In this document: positions 1 to 9,710 of the stretch, piece by piece | Numbering within the stretch: the stretch's first letter is position 1 | Layout of the letters: the number at the start of each line of letters is the position of its first letter | NCBI GenBank assembly: GCA_036250195.1 | Contig: JAVHZZ010000012.1 | Span: forward strand, 94,051,955 to 94,115,954 | DNA length: 64,000 bases | Reading direction: 5' to 3' | From: Mixophyes australis | Lineage: Eukaryota; Chordata; Amphibia; Anura; Limnodynastidae | The notes under the pieces: model-generated | Seen by the model: the letters and a program-made list of their open reading frames with translations, nothing else | What the model was told of the DNA's origin: nothing | The model's database searches: none | Translations under genes and position numbers: made by a program

Positions 1-590
1 ATATTGCTCAGTGATCAACAAAGCTGCCCCAACATCCATCTCCTCCCGTCTCAAAATATCTCCCAACTCGAGAACTCCGTTCTGCACAAGATCTGCGTCT
101 CTCATCCACACTCATTACATCCTCCCATTCCCGGTTACAGGACTTTTTTCGGCTGCACCCACTCTATGGAACGCTCTCCCTCGCACAATAAGACTCTCCT
201 CTGGTCTACAAACGTTCTCTGAATACCCACCTCTTCAGGCAAGCTTATAATATTCCTCAACCACCCTCTTAACCTCACTACATTACTCTATTACCACCCG
301 TTACACAGTTTCACACAAGACAACTACCCCCTGACCAACATTGTTGTGTGACAGGATCATTTAGCTTATGAGTCACTTTTACCTTTGCAGTCTGGCTGGG
401 CCGAAATGCAAAATGTAGACTTAACCTCATGTGTCAAAAACTCCCATTGTCCCATAGACTGTAAGCTTGTGAGCAGGGTCCTCTCACCTCTTTGTCTGTA
501 TTACCCAGTGTGTTTATTAGTTTATTATGTTTGTCCCCAATTGTAAAGAGCTACGGAACATGCTGGCGCTATATAAATAAATGATGATGC
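1..590 (+). mobile_element. 3' end of a Rex1/L2-like non-LTR retrotransposon (LINE)
   Basis: The frame at 11-250 ends with the block FSAAPTLWNALPRTIR, which resembles the conserved C-terminus of the reverse-transcriptase polyprotein of Rex1/L2/CR1-like LINEs (pattern F-x-AAP-x-LWN-x-LP). It is followed by about 340 bases of 3' UTR containing 'gtaagcttgtgagcagggtcc', then 'ggcgctatataaataa' and a short ATG repeat (581-589), the usual 3' end of such elements in frogs and fish. The 5' part lies outside the window. The element would sit in CKS1B intron 2. The family name is from memory; no database was searched. Confidence 0.75.
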
Positions 591-737
591 TACATAATAA
601 GACACTGTCAGTAGATAGACGTATATCAGATAATGGTCAGATTATTGGGGGGGTCTTCTATGTGCACCATCCTTCTGATGAGTAGATTCTCCATTAACCT
701 CCTCCATAGCAGACACTAGACCGATCACGTCAATCAT

Positions 738-865
738 TAACTCCTGTTATGTAATGTCCCATTAGAGTGCAAGCTCCTGCGAGCAGCCCCCCCCCCCTCT
801 TATTATACCTCTTACATACTCTGTACCTAGGTTTTATGTTCCCGACTTCTGGAGCGTTATATAAA
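738..865 (+). mobile_element. Diverged LINE/SINE 3' tail fragment
   Basis: The stretch 'agagtgcaagctcctgcgag' followed by 'ggagcgttatataaa' repeats, in degraded form, the layout of the LINE tail just upstream (a 'gcaagct...gagcag' block, then 'gcgctatataaa'). It carries an internal run of about 12 C. It has no coding capacity. It may be an older copy of the same tail; flanking duplications were not found. Confidence 0.4.
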
Positions 866-1063
866 CAGGGCAATACCACAATCAGTGACAGGGAAGCTCC
901 TTTTTGTACCTTACAGTAAATAAAGAGTAATCTGCAGTCACTGTAAATATAATGTCCAGATGTATATAGCAGTCACTGTGTGCGTCACCATTACAGGAGG
1001 CTATAGAGAGGGGTAAGTAACTATACAATAGACCGCTGCTGTCCCATGCAGCACATTACACAC
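866..1063. other. CKS1B intron 2, right end, no recognised feature
   Basis: Single-copy-looking sequence next to the exon 2 donor. The reverse strand of 1-1063 was read for the 53-base terminal CKS1B exon that would encode the EPHILLFRRPLPK-type tail. No such exon was seen, so intron 2 most likely continues left of the window. Confidence 0.4.
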
Positions 1064-1191
1064 CTGGTTCATGGATCATGTAGTGCACCCAGCCCTGGCT
1101 CTGCTGTACTCCCAGGTTCCTCCATTCTGTCTCAGACATCAGATGCGTTTTAGGCACCATCTTGGCGATATCCTTGGGTAACATGACGTGC
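1064..1191 (-). CDS. CKS1B: CKS1B exon 2 (CDK regulatory subunit 1)
   Basis: On the minus strand this 128-base exon follows a 'tctttcag' acceptor and ends at a CAG|gtgtgt donor. It encodes residues 21-62 of a CKS1-type protein: [34 protein letters not shown] and VHYMIHEP. Ser51 and Trp54 of the phosphate-binding pocket and the start of the HEPEPH hinge are present. 'DIAKMVPK' fits CKS1B better than CKS2, which has 'ELSKQVPK'. The exon starts after a split Arg codon (CG|G) and stops in the Glu63 codon, so its phase matches exon 1. Cks1 binds CDK catalytic subunits and helps SCF-Skp2 recognise phosphorylated p27. The last exon (about 17 residues) is not in the window. Confidence 0.95.
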
Positions 1192-2155
1192 CTGAAAGAC
1201 AGGGATCTATCAGACCAGTGCAGAGTGTGTTCTCTCCTAGGTATCAGTGTTGTATCCTGCAGTCTTGTTCTGATAACATCCGTGTAACGCAATGTATTCT
1301 ACCCGTCATCAGTCTCATCACAGGCCTTAGATGGTCAACCTTTAATAGATCTTACACATTATGTAGGATCATCACTCATTAAAAAACAGTGAAATTATAT
1401 CAAATTGTGTGATGTGAATGGGAATAAACACTCGTAGACTGTGTGATGATGATTACGGATTAATTGACTCAGATCACTTTATCCTATTCATTTATGTTTA
1501 TATTTGGTATCCAGTGGTGGAAAATATCCCAGTAACCGGCCAGTTGATCTTACATTCAGGTGCCTCGGAGTAGGAGATGCCCCAAACAGACAACCCCCTG
1601 AACATACAGCCGTGGCCACTAATATCACAGGTTATTCTTATAATGCACCGTGTCTTCTAGAACAAGGATGACTAATATATCTCCAGGTATGTATCTCTGT
1701 GGTGTGAGGTGGGGGCACAGACTACTCCACACAGACATCCGTGTCGTTCGGGCAGAATGATGGCACCTTGTAGAAGTATAGAGATCATTAGATTTCCATC
1801 AGGTGCTTCTCCGTCACCTGTGGTCAGCAGCAGGTGCCTGCAATATAAGACAGGCCTGGCTGGAGGATAGGACTCATCCTCCTGTTACCAGTCACTGTGT
1901 GTCCTGCAATAAGCAGGGAGCAGAACCAGGAGCTGTGTGAGGATGGGGACAATCTCCAGAGACACACATGGAGGGGCGCAGGGAGGATGTGGGGGTGCCG
2001 GGCACCGTTCACCTGGAGAGGAGCAGGAGAGCAGGAAGCTGCAGCCCACAGGGGGGGGGGGGGACACATACAGAGGGGTGATGGTGGGATCGAAAGTGTC
2101 AATAATGTCATTGTCTGATGTACTGGGACATTGTGTATTATAGTCATACATAAAG
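1192..2155. other. CKS1B intron 1, left part, unassigned
   Basis: Single-copy-looking intronic sequence between exon 2 and a SINE tail. It includes a run of 14 G near 2050-2063. Short open frames on both strands have no recognisable domain or protein-like composition and are not called. Nothing functional is seen. Confidence 0.4.
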
Positions 2156-2255
2156 CCTGTGTGTGTGTATATTAGGGGAGTCTGGGGCACAGACTGATGT
2201 GAGTTCTCTGTACAGCGCTGCAGAATCAGTGGCGCTATATAAATAAATGATGATG
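2156..2255 (+). mobile_element. 5'-truncated SINE tail
   Basis: The stretch 'ctgtacagcgctgcagaatc' followed by 'tggcgctatataaataaatg' and an ATG repeat is the 3' end of a common frog SINE. The preceding 'gtgtgtgtatattagggga' and 'gcacagactgatgtgag' also fit its body. The last 26 bases (2230-2255) equal the end of the LINE tail at 564-589, the usual relation of a SINE to its partner LINE. The AT satellite starts about 30 bases downstream. Confidence 0.6.
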
Positions 2256-2318
2256 TACACCCTCCCTCCTTCTGTCTGTATAATATATATATATATATAT
2301 ATATATAGAGGGTGTATA

Positions 2319-2370
<52 letters not shown>

Positions 2371-2382
2371 GGAGGGTGTATA

Positions 2383-2434
<52 letters not shown>

Positions 2435-2446
2435 GGAGGGTGTATA

Positions 2447-2482
<36 letters not shown>

Positions 2483-2494
2483 GGAGGGTGTATA

Positions 2495-2556
<62 letters not shown>

Positions 2557-2561
2557 GGAGG

Positions 2562-2647
<86 letters not shown>

Positions 2648-2683
2648 GGAGGGTGTATAGTGTGTGTATATATATATATATAT

Positions 2684-2707
2684 GGGGAGGTAGGGGGGTA
2701 TATACTG

Positions 2708-2791
<84 letters not shown>

Positions 2792-2810
2792 TATATACCC
2801 CCCTACCTCC

Positions 2811-2812
<2 letters not shown>
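2684..2812. repeat. AT-rich palindrome within the satellite
   Basis: The left arm 2684-2709 (ggggaggtaggggggtat followed by atactgta) is matched by its exact reverse complement at 2787-2812, with alternating TA between and outside. This is the only place where I saw the G-rich spacer in inverted orientation. The design resembles palindromic AT-rich repeats that extrude cruciforms. Confidence 0.85.
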
Positions 2813-2853
<41 letters not shown>

Positions 2854-2970
2854 GGTAGGGGGTATATACTGTGTATGTATATATATATATATATATATAT
2901 GGGGAGGTAGGGGGCATATACTGTATGTATATATATATGTATATGGGGAGGTAGGGGGGTATATACTGTG

Positions 2971-3025
<55 letters not shown>

Positions 3026-3035
3026 GGAGGTAGGG

Positions 3036-3090
<55 letters not shown>

Positions 3091-3108
3091 GGAGGTAGGG
3101 GGTATATA

Positions 3109-3148
<40 letters not shown>

Positions 3149-3202
3149 GGAGGTAGGGGGTATATACTGTACATATATATATGGGGAGGTAGGGGGTATA
3201 TA

Positions 3203-3248
<46 letters not shown>

Positions 3249-3372
3249 GGAGGTAGGGGGTATATACTGTATATATATATATATATATATATACATATAT
3301 ATGGGGAGGTAGGGGGTATATACTGTGTATATATATATATATATATATATATGGGGAGGTAGGGGGTATATA

Positions 3373-3412
<40 letters not shown>

Positions 3413-3474
3413 GGAGGTAGGGGGTATATACTGTGTATATATATATATATATATGGGGAGGTAGGGGGTATATA

Positions 3475-3522
<48 letters not shown>

Positions 3523-3582
3523 GGAGGTAGGGGGTATATACTGTGTATATATATATATATATGGGGAGGTAGGGGGTATATA

Positions 3583-3636
<54 letters not shown>

Positions 3637-3654
3637 GGAGGTAGGGGGTATATA

Positions 3655-3712
<58 letters not shown>

Positions 3713-3730
3713 GGAGGTAGGGGGTATATA

Positions 3731-3782
<52 letters not shown>

Positions 3783-3851
3783 GGAGGTAGGGGGTATATA
3801 CTGTATATACTGTATATATATATATATATATGGGGAGGTAGGGGGTATGTA

Positions 3852-3903
<52 letters not shown>

Positions 3904-3921
3904 GGAGGTAGGGGGTATATA

Positions 3922-3959
<38 letters not shown>

Positions 3960-4159
3960 GGAGGTAGGGGGTATATACTGTATATATATATATATATGGG
4001 GAGGTAGGGGGTATATACTGTATATATATATATATATATGGGGAGGTAGGGGGTATATACTGTATATATATATATGGGGAGGTAGGGGGTATATACTGTA
4101 TATATATATATATATATATATATGGGGAGGTAGGGGGTATATACTGTATATATATATAT

Positions 4160-4401
4160 GTTTAGGAGGTGATTTAAATTCTGGCTTTCGGTACACCTAT
4201 CTGTATTGTTGAATACAGTATTATACTATGTGGCGCCCCTTCCTACTTATTTTGTTTTAGATTATTCCAGTCCACCAACTGGCTTTGTGGGAACTTTGGC
4301 AGCCTCCTGAACATAGGATATCCATTTCTTCCAAAGGACAATATTTGAATTGGAACTTGTTTATCTTTTCAGAGTTACGCGCTGTACTATCTATTGTAAT
4401 T

Positions 4402-4405
<4 letters not shown>
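4160..4405. other. Unique island inside the AT satellite
   Basis: About 245 bases of ordinary sequence split the satellite in two. It begins 'tttaggaggtgatttaaatt' and ends 'ctattgtaattgtt'. No coding region, splice structure or known element is recognised. It may be original intron sequence or an inserted element fragment. Confidence 0.5.
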
Positions 4406-4473
<68 letters not shown>

Positions 4474-4491
4474 GGAGGTAGGGGGTATATA

Positions 4492-4537
<46 letters not shown>

Positions 4538-4605
4538 GGAGGTAGGGGGTATATACTGTATATATATATATATATATATATATATGGGGAGGTAGGGGGT
4601 ATATA

Positions 4606-4639
<34 letters not shown>

Positions 4640-4660
4640 GGAGGTAGGGGGTATATACTG

Positions 4661-4711
<51 letters not shown>

Positions 4712-4778
4712 GGAGGTAGGGGGTATATACTGTATATATATATATATATATATATGGGGAGGTAGGGGGTATATACTG

Positions 4779-4821
<43 letters not shown>

Positions 4822-5011
4822 GGAGGTAGGGGGTATATACTGTGTGTATATATATATATATATATATGGGGAGGTAGGGGGTATATACTGTATATATATA
4901 TATATATATGGGGAGGTAGGGGGTATATACTGTATATATATATATATATATATGGGGAGGTAGGGGGTATATACTGTATATATATATATATATGTATGGG
5001 GAGGTAGGGGG

Positions 5012-5068
<57 letters not shown>

Positions 5069-5228
5069 GGAGGTAGGGGGTATGTACTGTATATATATAT
5101 ATATATGGGGAGGTAGGGGGTATATACTGTATATATATATATATATATATATATATGGGGAGGTAGGGGGTATATACTGTATATATATATATATATATGG
5201 GGAGGTAGGGGGTATATACTGTATATAC

Positions 5229-5268
<40 letters not shown>

Positions 5269-5378
5269 GGAGGTAGGGGGTATATACTGTATATATATAT
5301 ATATATATATATGGGGAGGTAGGGGGTATATACTGTATATATATATATATATATATATGGGGAGGTAGGGGGTATATA

Positions 5379-5438
<60 letters not shown>

Positions 5439-5472
5439 GGAGGTAGGGGGTATATACTGTATATATATATAC

Positions 5473-5520
<48 letters not shown>

Positions 5521-5539
5521 GGGAGGTAGGGGGTATATA

Positions 5540-5579
<40 letters not shown>

Positions 5580-5699
5580 GGAGGTAGGGGGTATATACTG
5601 TATATATATATATATGGGGAGGTAGGGGGTATATACTGTATATATATATGGGGAGGTAGGGGGTATATACTGTATATATATATATATGGGGAGGTAGGG

Positions 5700-5750
<51 letters not shown>

Positions 5751-5760
5751 GGAGGTAGGG

Positions 5761-5793
<33 letters not shown>

Positions 5794-5902
5794 GGAGGTA
5801 GGGGGTATATACTGTATGTATATATATATATATATATGGGGAGGTAGGGGGTATATACTGTATATATATTACATACATACATGACATATTACACACACTC
5901 AC

Positions 5903-5961
5903 CGGTACTCGTACCTCCCATCATCGTACTTATCGGAGTAATAAATGTGTTTCGCTGACAT
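5903..5961 (-). CDS. CKS1B: CKS1B exon 1 (start of CDK regulatory subunit 1)
   Basis: Read on the minus strand, ATG at 5961-5959 opens [20 protein letters not shown], followed by the donor CCG|gtgagtg. Vertebrate CKS1B begins [20 protein letters not shown], so length and framework match; Lys11 and Arg20 of the anion-binding site are kept. Residues 15-16 are Gly-Arg where the mammalian protein has Glu-Glu, a charge change on a surface stretch. The coding part is 59 bases, as in the family, and its phase fits exon 2 at 1191-1064. Intron 1 is 4.7 kb, mostly AT satellite. The gene is head to head with SHC1. Confidence 0.95.
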
Positions 5962-5984
5962 CTCCTCTGACTGCTCCTCACCCG

Positions 5985-6175
5985 CCAGATCTTCAAACCT
6001 CTGCGCCGAGCTCTCCTATTGGACGCCACCAGAAGCCACTCAGCGCCGCGGCCAATCCGCTGCCGTCACGTCACTGGGCGGGTCCTGACTCGAATCGAGG
6101 CGAGAGCCGCAGCCCCAACCAACATGGCCGCCGGCTCCACCCACCACGTGACTGCGACGTAGCCGGAAGTTGGGA
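5985..6175. promoter_or_regulatory. Bidirectional CKS1B/SHC1 promoter with CDE/CHR-like pair
   Basis: This GC-rich stretch lies between CKS1B exon 1 (minus) and the SHC1 first exon (plus). On the minus strand TTTGAA (5997-5992, a CHR motif) follows GGCGC (6007-6003, CDE-like), the arrangement used by G2/M genes controlled by DREAM and B-MYB-MuvB. CCAAT boxes lie at 6018-6022 (reverse) and 6052-6056 (forward), about 34 bases apart. Further right are TCACGTCA (CRE-like), GGGCGGG (Sp1), an AACATGGCCGCC YY1-like site, CCACGTGAC (E-box) and CCGGAAGT (ETS). All motifs are read by eye; function is inferred. There is no TATA box. Confidence 0.7.
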
Positions 6176-6280
6176 AAAGTTTACTCTTTGGGAGGAGATA
6201 GACGGAAAGTTTTTCCGACAGAGAAGTCCGGGCCTGAAACACCGCCTGCAGCCCTCCCCGCCCCGCTTCATGCTGCCCCG
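6175..6280 (+). other. SHC1: SHC1 first exon, noncoding (approximate start)
   Basis: A strong donor, GCCCCG|gtgagtgctg, ends at 6280 just downstream of the shared promoter and points toward SHC1. The sequence before it is GC-rich and non-repetitive and has the look of a 5' leader. One ATG at 6270 lies just before the donor. The start coordinate is a guess; vertebrate SHC1 has a noncoding first exon for the p66 transcript, which is the basis for this call. Repeats begin within 50 bases of the donor. Confidence 0.5.
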
Positions 6281-6319
6281 GTGAGTGCTGCTCCGGCCGG
6301 GTGTAAGGGCCCCAGTATA

Positions 6320-9300
6320 CCCCCCCTGTGACTGACAGCTCTCTCCCCCCCCCCTGTGACTGACAGCTCTCTCCCCCCCCCTGTGACTGACAGCTCTCTC
6401 CCCCCACCTGTGACTGACATCTCTCTTCCCCCCCCCCTGTGACTGACAGCTCTCTCCCCCCACCTGTGACTGACATCTCTCTTCCCCCCCCCCCTGTGAC
6501 TGACAGCTCTCTTCCCCCCCCTGTGACTGACATCTCTCTCCCCCCCCCCTGTGACTGACATCTCTCTCCCCCCCCCCCCTGTGACTGACAGCTCTCCTCC
6601 CCCCCCCTGTGACTGACAGCTCTCTCCCCCCCCCTGTGACTGACAGCTCTCTCCCCCCCCCTGTGACTGACAGCTCTCTCCCCCCACCTGTGACTGACAT
6701 CTCTCTTCCCCCCCCCCTGTGACTGACAGCTCTCTTCCCCCCCCTGTGACTGACATCTCTCTCCCCCCCCCCTGTGACTGACAGCTCTCTCCCCCCCCCT
6801 GTGACTGACAGCTCTCTCCCCCCCCCCTGTGACTGACAGCTCTCTCCCCCCCCCCTGTGACTGACAGCTCTCTCCCCCCCCCTGTGACTGACAGCTCTCT
6901 CCCCCCCCCTGTGACTGACATCTCTCTCCCCCCACCTGTGACTGACATCTCTCTTCCCCCCCCCCCTGTGACTGACAGCTCTCTTCCCCCCCCTGTGACT
7001 GACATCTCTCTCCCCCCCCCCCCTGTGACTGACATCTCCTCCCCCCCCCCCCCTGTGACTGACAGCTCTCCTCCCCCCACCTGTGACTGACAGCTCTCCT
7101 CCCCCCACCTGTGACTGACAGCTCTCCTCCCCCCACCTGTGACTGACAGCTCTGTCCCCCCCCCCTGTGACTGACAGCTCTCCTCCCCCCACCTGTGACT
7201 GACAGCTCTCTCCCCCCCCCCCTGTGACTGACAGCTCTCTCCCCCCCCCTGTGACTGACAGCTCTCTTCCCCCCCCCCCCCCTGTGACTGACAGCTCTCT
7301 CCCCCCCCCCTGTGACTGACAGCTCTCTCCCCCCCCCCTGTGACTGACAGCTCTCTCCCCCCCCTGTGACTGACAGCTCTCTCCCCCCCCTGTGACTGAC
7401 AGCTCTCTCCCCCCCCCTGTGACTGACAGCTCTCTCCCCCCCCTGTGACTGACAGCTCTCTCCCCCCCCTGTGACTGACAGCTCTCTCCCCCCCCTGTGA
7501 CTGACAGCTCTCTCCCCCCCCCTGTGACTGACAGCTCTCTCCCCCCCCCTGTGACTGACAGCTCTCTCCCCCCCCCTGTGACTGACAGCTCTCTCCCCCC
7601 CCCCCTGTGACTGACAGCTCTCTCCCCCCCCTGTGACTGACAGCTCTCTCCCCCCCCTGTGACTGACAGCTCTCTCCCCCCCCTGTGACTGACAGCTCTC
7701 TCCCCCCCCCTGTGACTGACAGCTCTCTCCCCCCCCCTGTGACTGACAGCTCTCTCCCCCCCCCTGTGACTGACAGCTCTCTCCCCCCCCTGTGACTGAC
7801 AGCTCTCTCCCCCCCCTGTGACTGACAGCTCTCTCCCCCCCCTGTGACTGACAGCTCTCTCCCCCCCCTGTGACTGACAGCTCTCTCCCCCCCCTGTGAC
7901 TGACAGCTCTCTCCCCCCCCTGTGACTGACAGCTCTCTCCCCCCCCTGTGACTGACAGCTCTCTCCCCCCCCTGTGACTGACAGCTCTCTCCCCCCCCTG
8001 TGACTGACAGCTCTCTCCCCCCCCTGTGACTGACAGCTCTCTCCCCCCCCTGTGACTGACAGCTCTCTCCCCCCCCTGTGACTGACAGCTCTCTCCCCCC
8101 CCTGTGACTGACAGCTCTCTCCCCCCCCTGTGACTGACTGCTCTCTCCCCCCCCTGTGACTGACTGCTCTCTCCCCCCCCTGTGACTGACTGCTCTCTCC
8201 CCCCCCTGTGACTGACTGCTCTCCCTCCCCCCCCCCTGTGACTGACTGCTCTCCCTCCCCCCCTATGACTGACTGCTCTCCCTTCCCCCCCCCTGTGACT
8301 GACTGCTCTCCCTTCCCCCCCCCTGTGACTGACTGCTCTACCTTCCCCCCCCCTGTGACTGACTGCTCTCCCTTCCCCCCCCCTGTGACTGACTGCTCTC
8401 CCTTCCCCCCCCCTGTGACTGACTGCTCTCCCTTCCCCCCCCCTGTGACTGACTGCTCTCCCTTCCCCCCCCCTGTGACTGACTGCTCTCCCTTTCCCCC
8501 CCCTGTGACTGACTGCTCTCCCTCCCCCCCCTGTGACTGACTGCTCTCCCCCCCCCTGTGACTGACTGCTCTCCCTCCCCCCCCTGTGACTGACTGCTCT
8601 CCCTCCCCCCCCCTGTGACTGACTGCTCTCCCCCCCCCCTGTGACTGACTGCTCTCCCCCCCCCCCTGTGACTGACTGCTCTCCCCCCCCCCCCCTGTGA
8701 CTGACTGCTCTCCCTCCCCCCCTGTGACTGACTGCTCTCCCTCCCCCCCCTGTGACTGACAGCTCTCTTCCCCCCCGCCCTGTGACTGAAGCTCTCTTCC
8801 CCCCCGCCCTGTGACTGACAGCTCTCTTCCCCCCCGCCCTGTGACTGACAGCTCTCTTCCCCCCCCCTGTGACTGACAGCTCTCTCCCCCCCCCCCCCCT
8901 GTGACTGACAGCTCTCCTCCCCCCCTGTGACTGACAGCTCTCCTCCCCCCCTGTGACTGACAGCTCTCTCCCCCCCCCCCTGTGACTGACAGCTCTCTCC
9001 CCCCCCCTGTGACTGACAGCTCTCTCTCCCCCCCCCCCTGTGACTGACAGCTCTCCCCCCCCCCCCTGTGACTGACAGCTCTCTCCCCCCCCCCCTGTGA
9101 CTGACAGCTCTCTCCTCCCCCCCCCTGTGACTGACAGCTCTCTTCTCCCCCCCCCCCCCCTGTGACTGACAGCTCTCTTCTCCCCCCCCCCCCCTGTGAC
9201 TGACAGCTCTCTTCCCCCCCCCCCCCCCCCCCCCCCCTGTGACTGACGGCTCTCTTCCCCCCTCCTCTGTGACTGACGGCTCTCTTTCCCCCCCCTCCTC

Positions 9301-9352
9301 CCCCCCTGTGACTGACGGCTCTCTTCCCCCTCCCCCTGTCACTGACAGCCCT
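6320..9352 (+). repeat. 25-28 bp C-rich minisatellite, SHC1 intron 1
   Basis: About 110 copies of ctgtgactgacagctctctc followed by 6-12 C (one run near 9213-9237 is over 20). It starts about 40 bases after the first-exon donor. Copies at about 8135-8755 carry 'gactgactgctctc' in place of 'gactgacagctctc', forming a separate sub-block. The right end carries 'gactgacggctctc'. Open frames such as (VTDSSLPPP)n and (SHRGGGE)n are translations of the repeat. Long C runs are sequencing-prone, so copy lengths are uncertain. Confidence 0.95.
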
Positions 9353-9710
9353 CCCCTCTTGTATGTCTCCTGCCCCCAGCCATTACTTCCCCCACGAGAC
9401 TGGACTGTAGATGTGTATATGCTTTTGGATATAATTTTTTCTTTGATGAAGTATTACGTTGTCACATTGGGATGTATTGATACAGGTGGCTGCGTCTGTA
9501 GTATTGATTGGTAATCACACATTTGTATTTCAAGTGACTGATAATAAAGGAGGTGAAATGTGATATTACTATAATAGAATGAACGGACCTGTGGTTTTAT
9601 TCCACCTATACTCGCCTCTAGCTCTCAGTCCAACCTTCTTTCCTTAATATCTTTATTTTTATAAAAAGTTGTAATTTGTAATACGGACAGCAGCATTGAT
9701 GTATTCATGA
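9353..9710. other. Unique spacer between two minisatellites
   Basis: About 360 bases of non-repeated sequence in SHC1 intron 1, beginning 'cttgtatgtctcctgcccc'. It has an AATAAA at 9543-9548 on the plus strand, but no exon or protein-like frame that I can support. It may be remnant original intron. Confidence 0.5.

Larger units (their letters stand above)
2283..5873. repeat. Compound (TA)n satellite with interspersed G-rich motif
   Basis: Runs of alternating TA, about 10-90 bases each, are separated many dozens of times by a G-rich spacer. Left of about 2680 the spacer is 'ggggagggtgtatagtg'; to the right it is 'ggggaggtagggggtatata' plus 'ctgta'. It fills most of the 4.7 kb CKS1B intron 1. 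The long open frames across it (YIYIYI-type on one strand, [12 protein letters not shown] on the other) are repeat translations, not genes. Alternating TA suggests cruciform formation, length instability and assembly uncertainty. Confidence 0.95.

Noticed and set aside
1..1063. CKS1B terminal exon in the left end
   Set aside because: No minus-strand sequence encoding the EPHILLFRRPLPK-type tail with an acceptor was found; the region holds LINE tails.
2144..5902. Long open frames of up to 653 codons ([14 protein letters not shown] repeats)
   Set aside because: They are translations of the TA/G-rich satellite, open on both strands and in several frames, with no start context, domain or splice structure.
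6066..9342. Glycine/serine-rich repeat proteins on the minus strand (SHRGGGE-type)
   Set aside because: They follow the C-rich minisatellite; frames slip with each C-run length change, and similar frames exist in all three phases.
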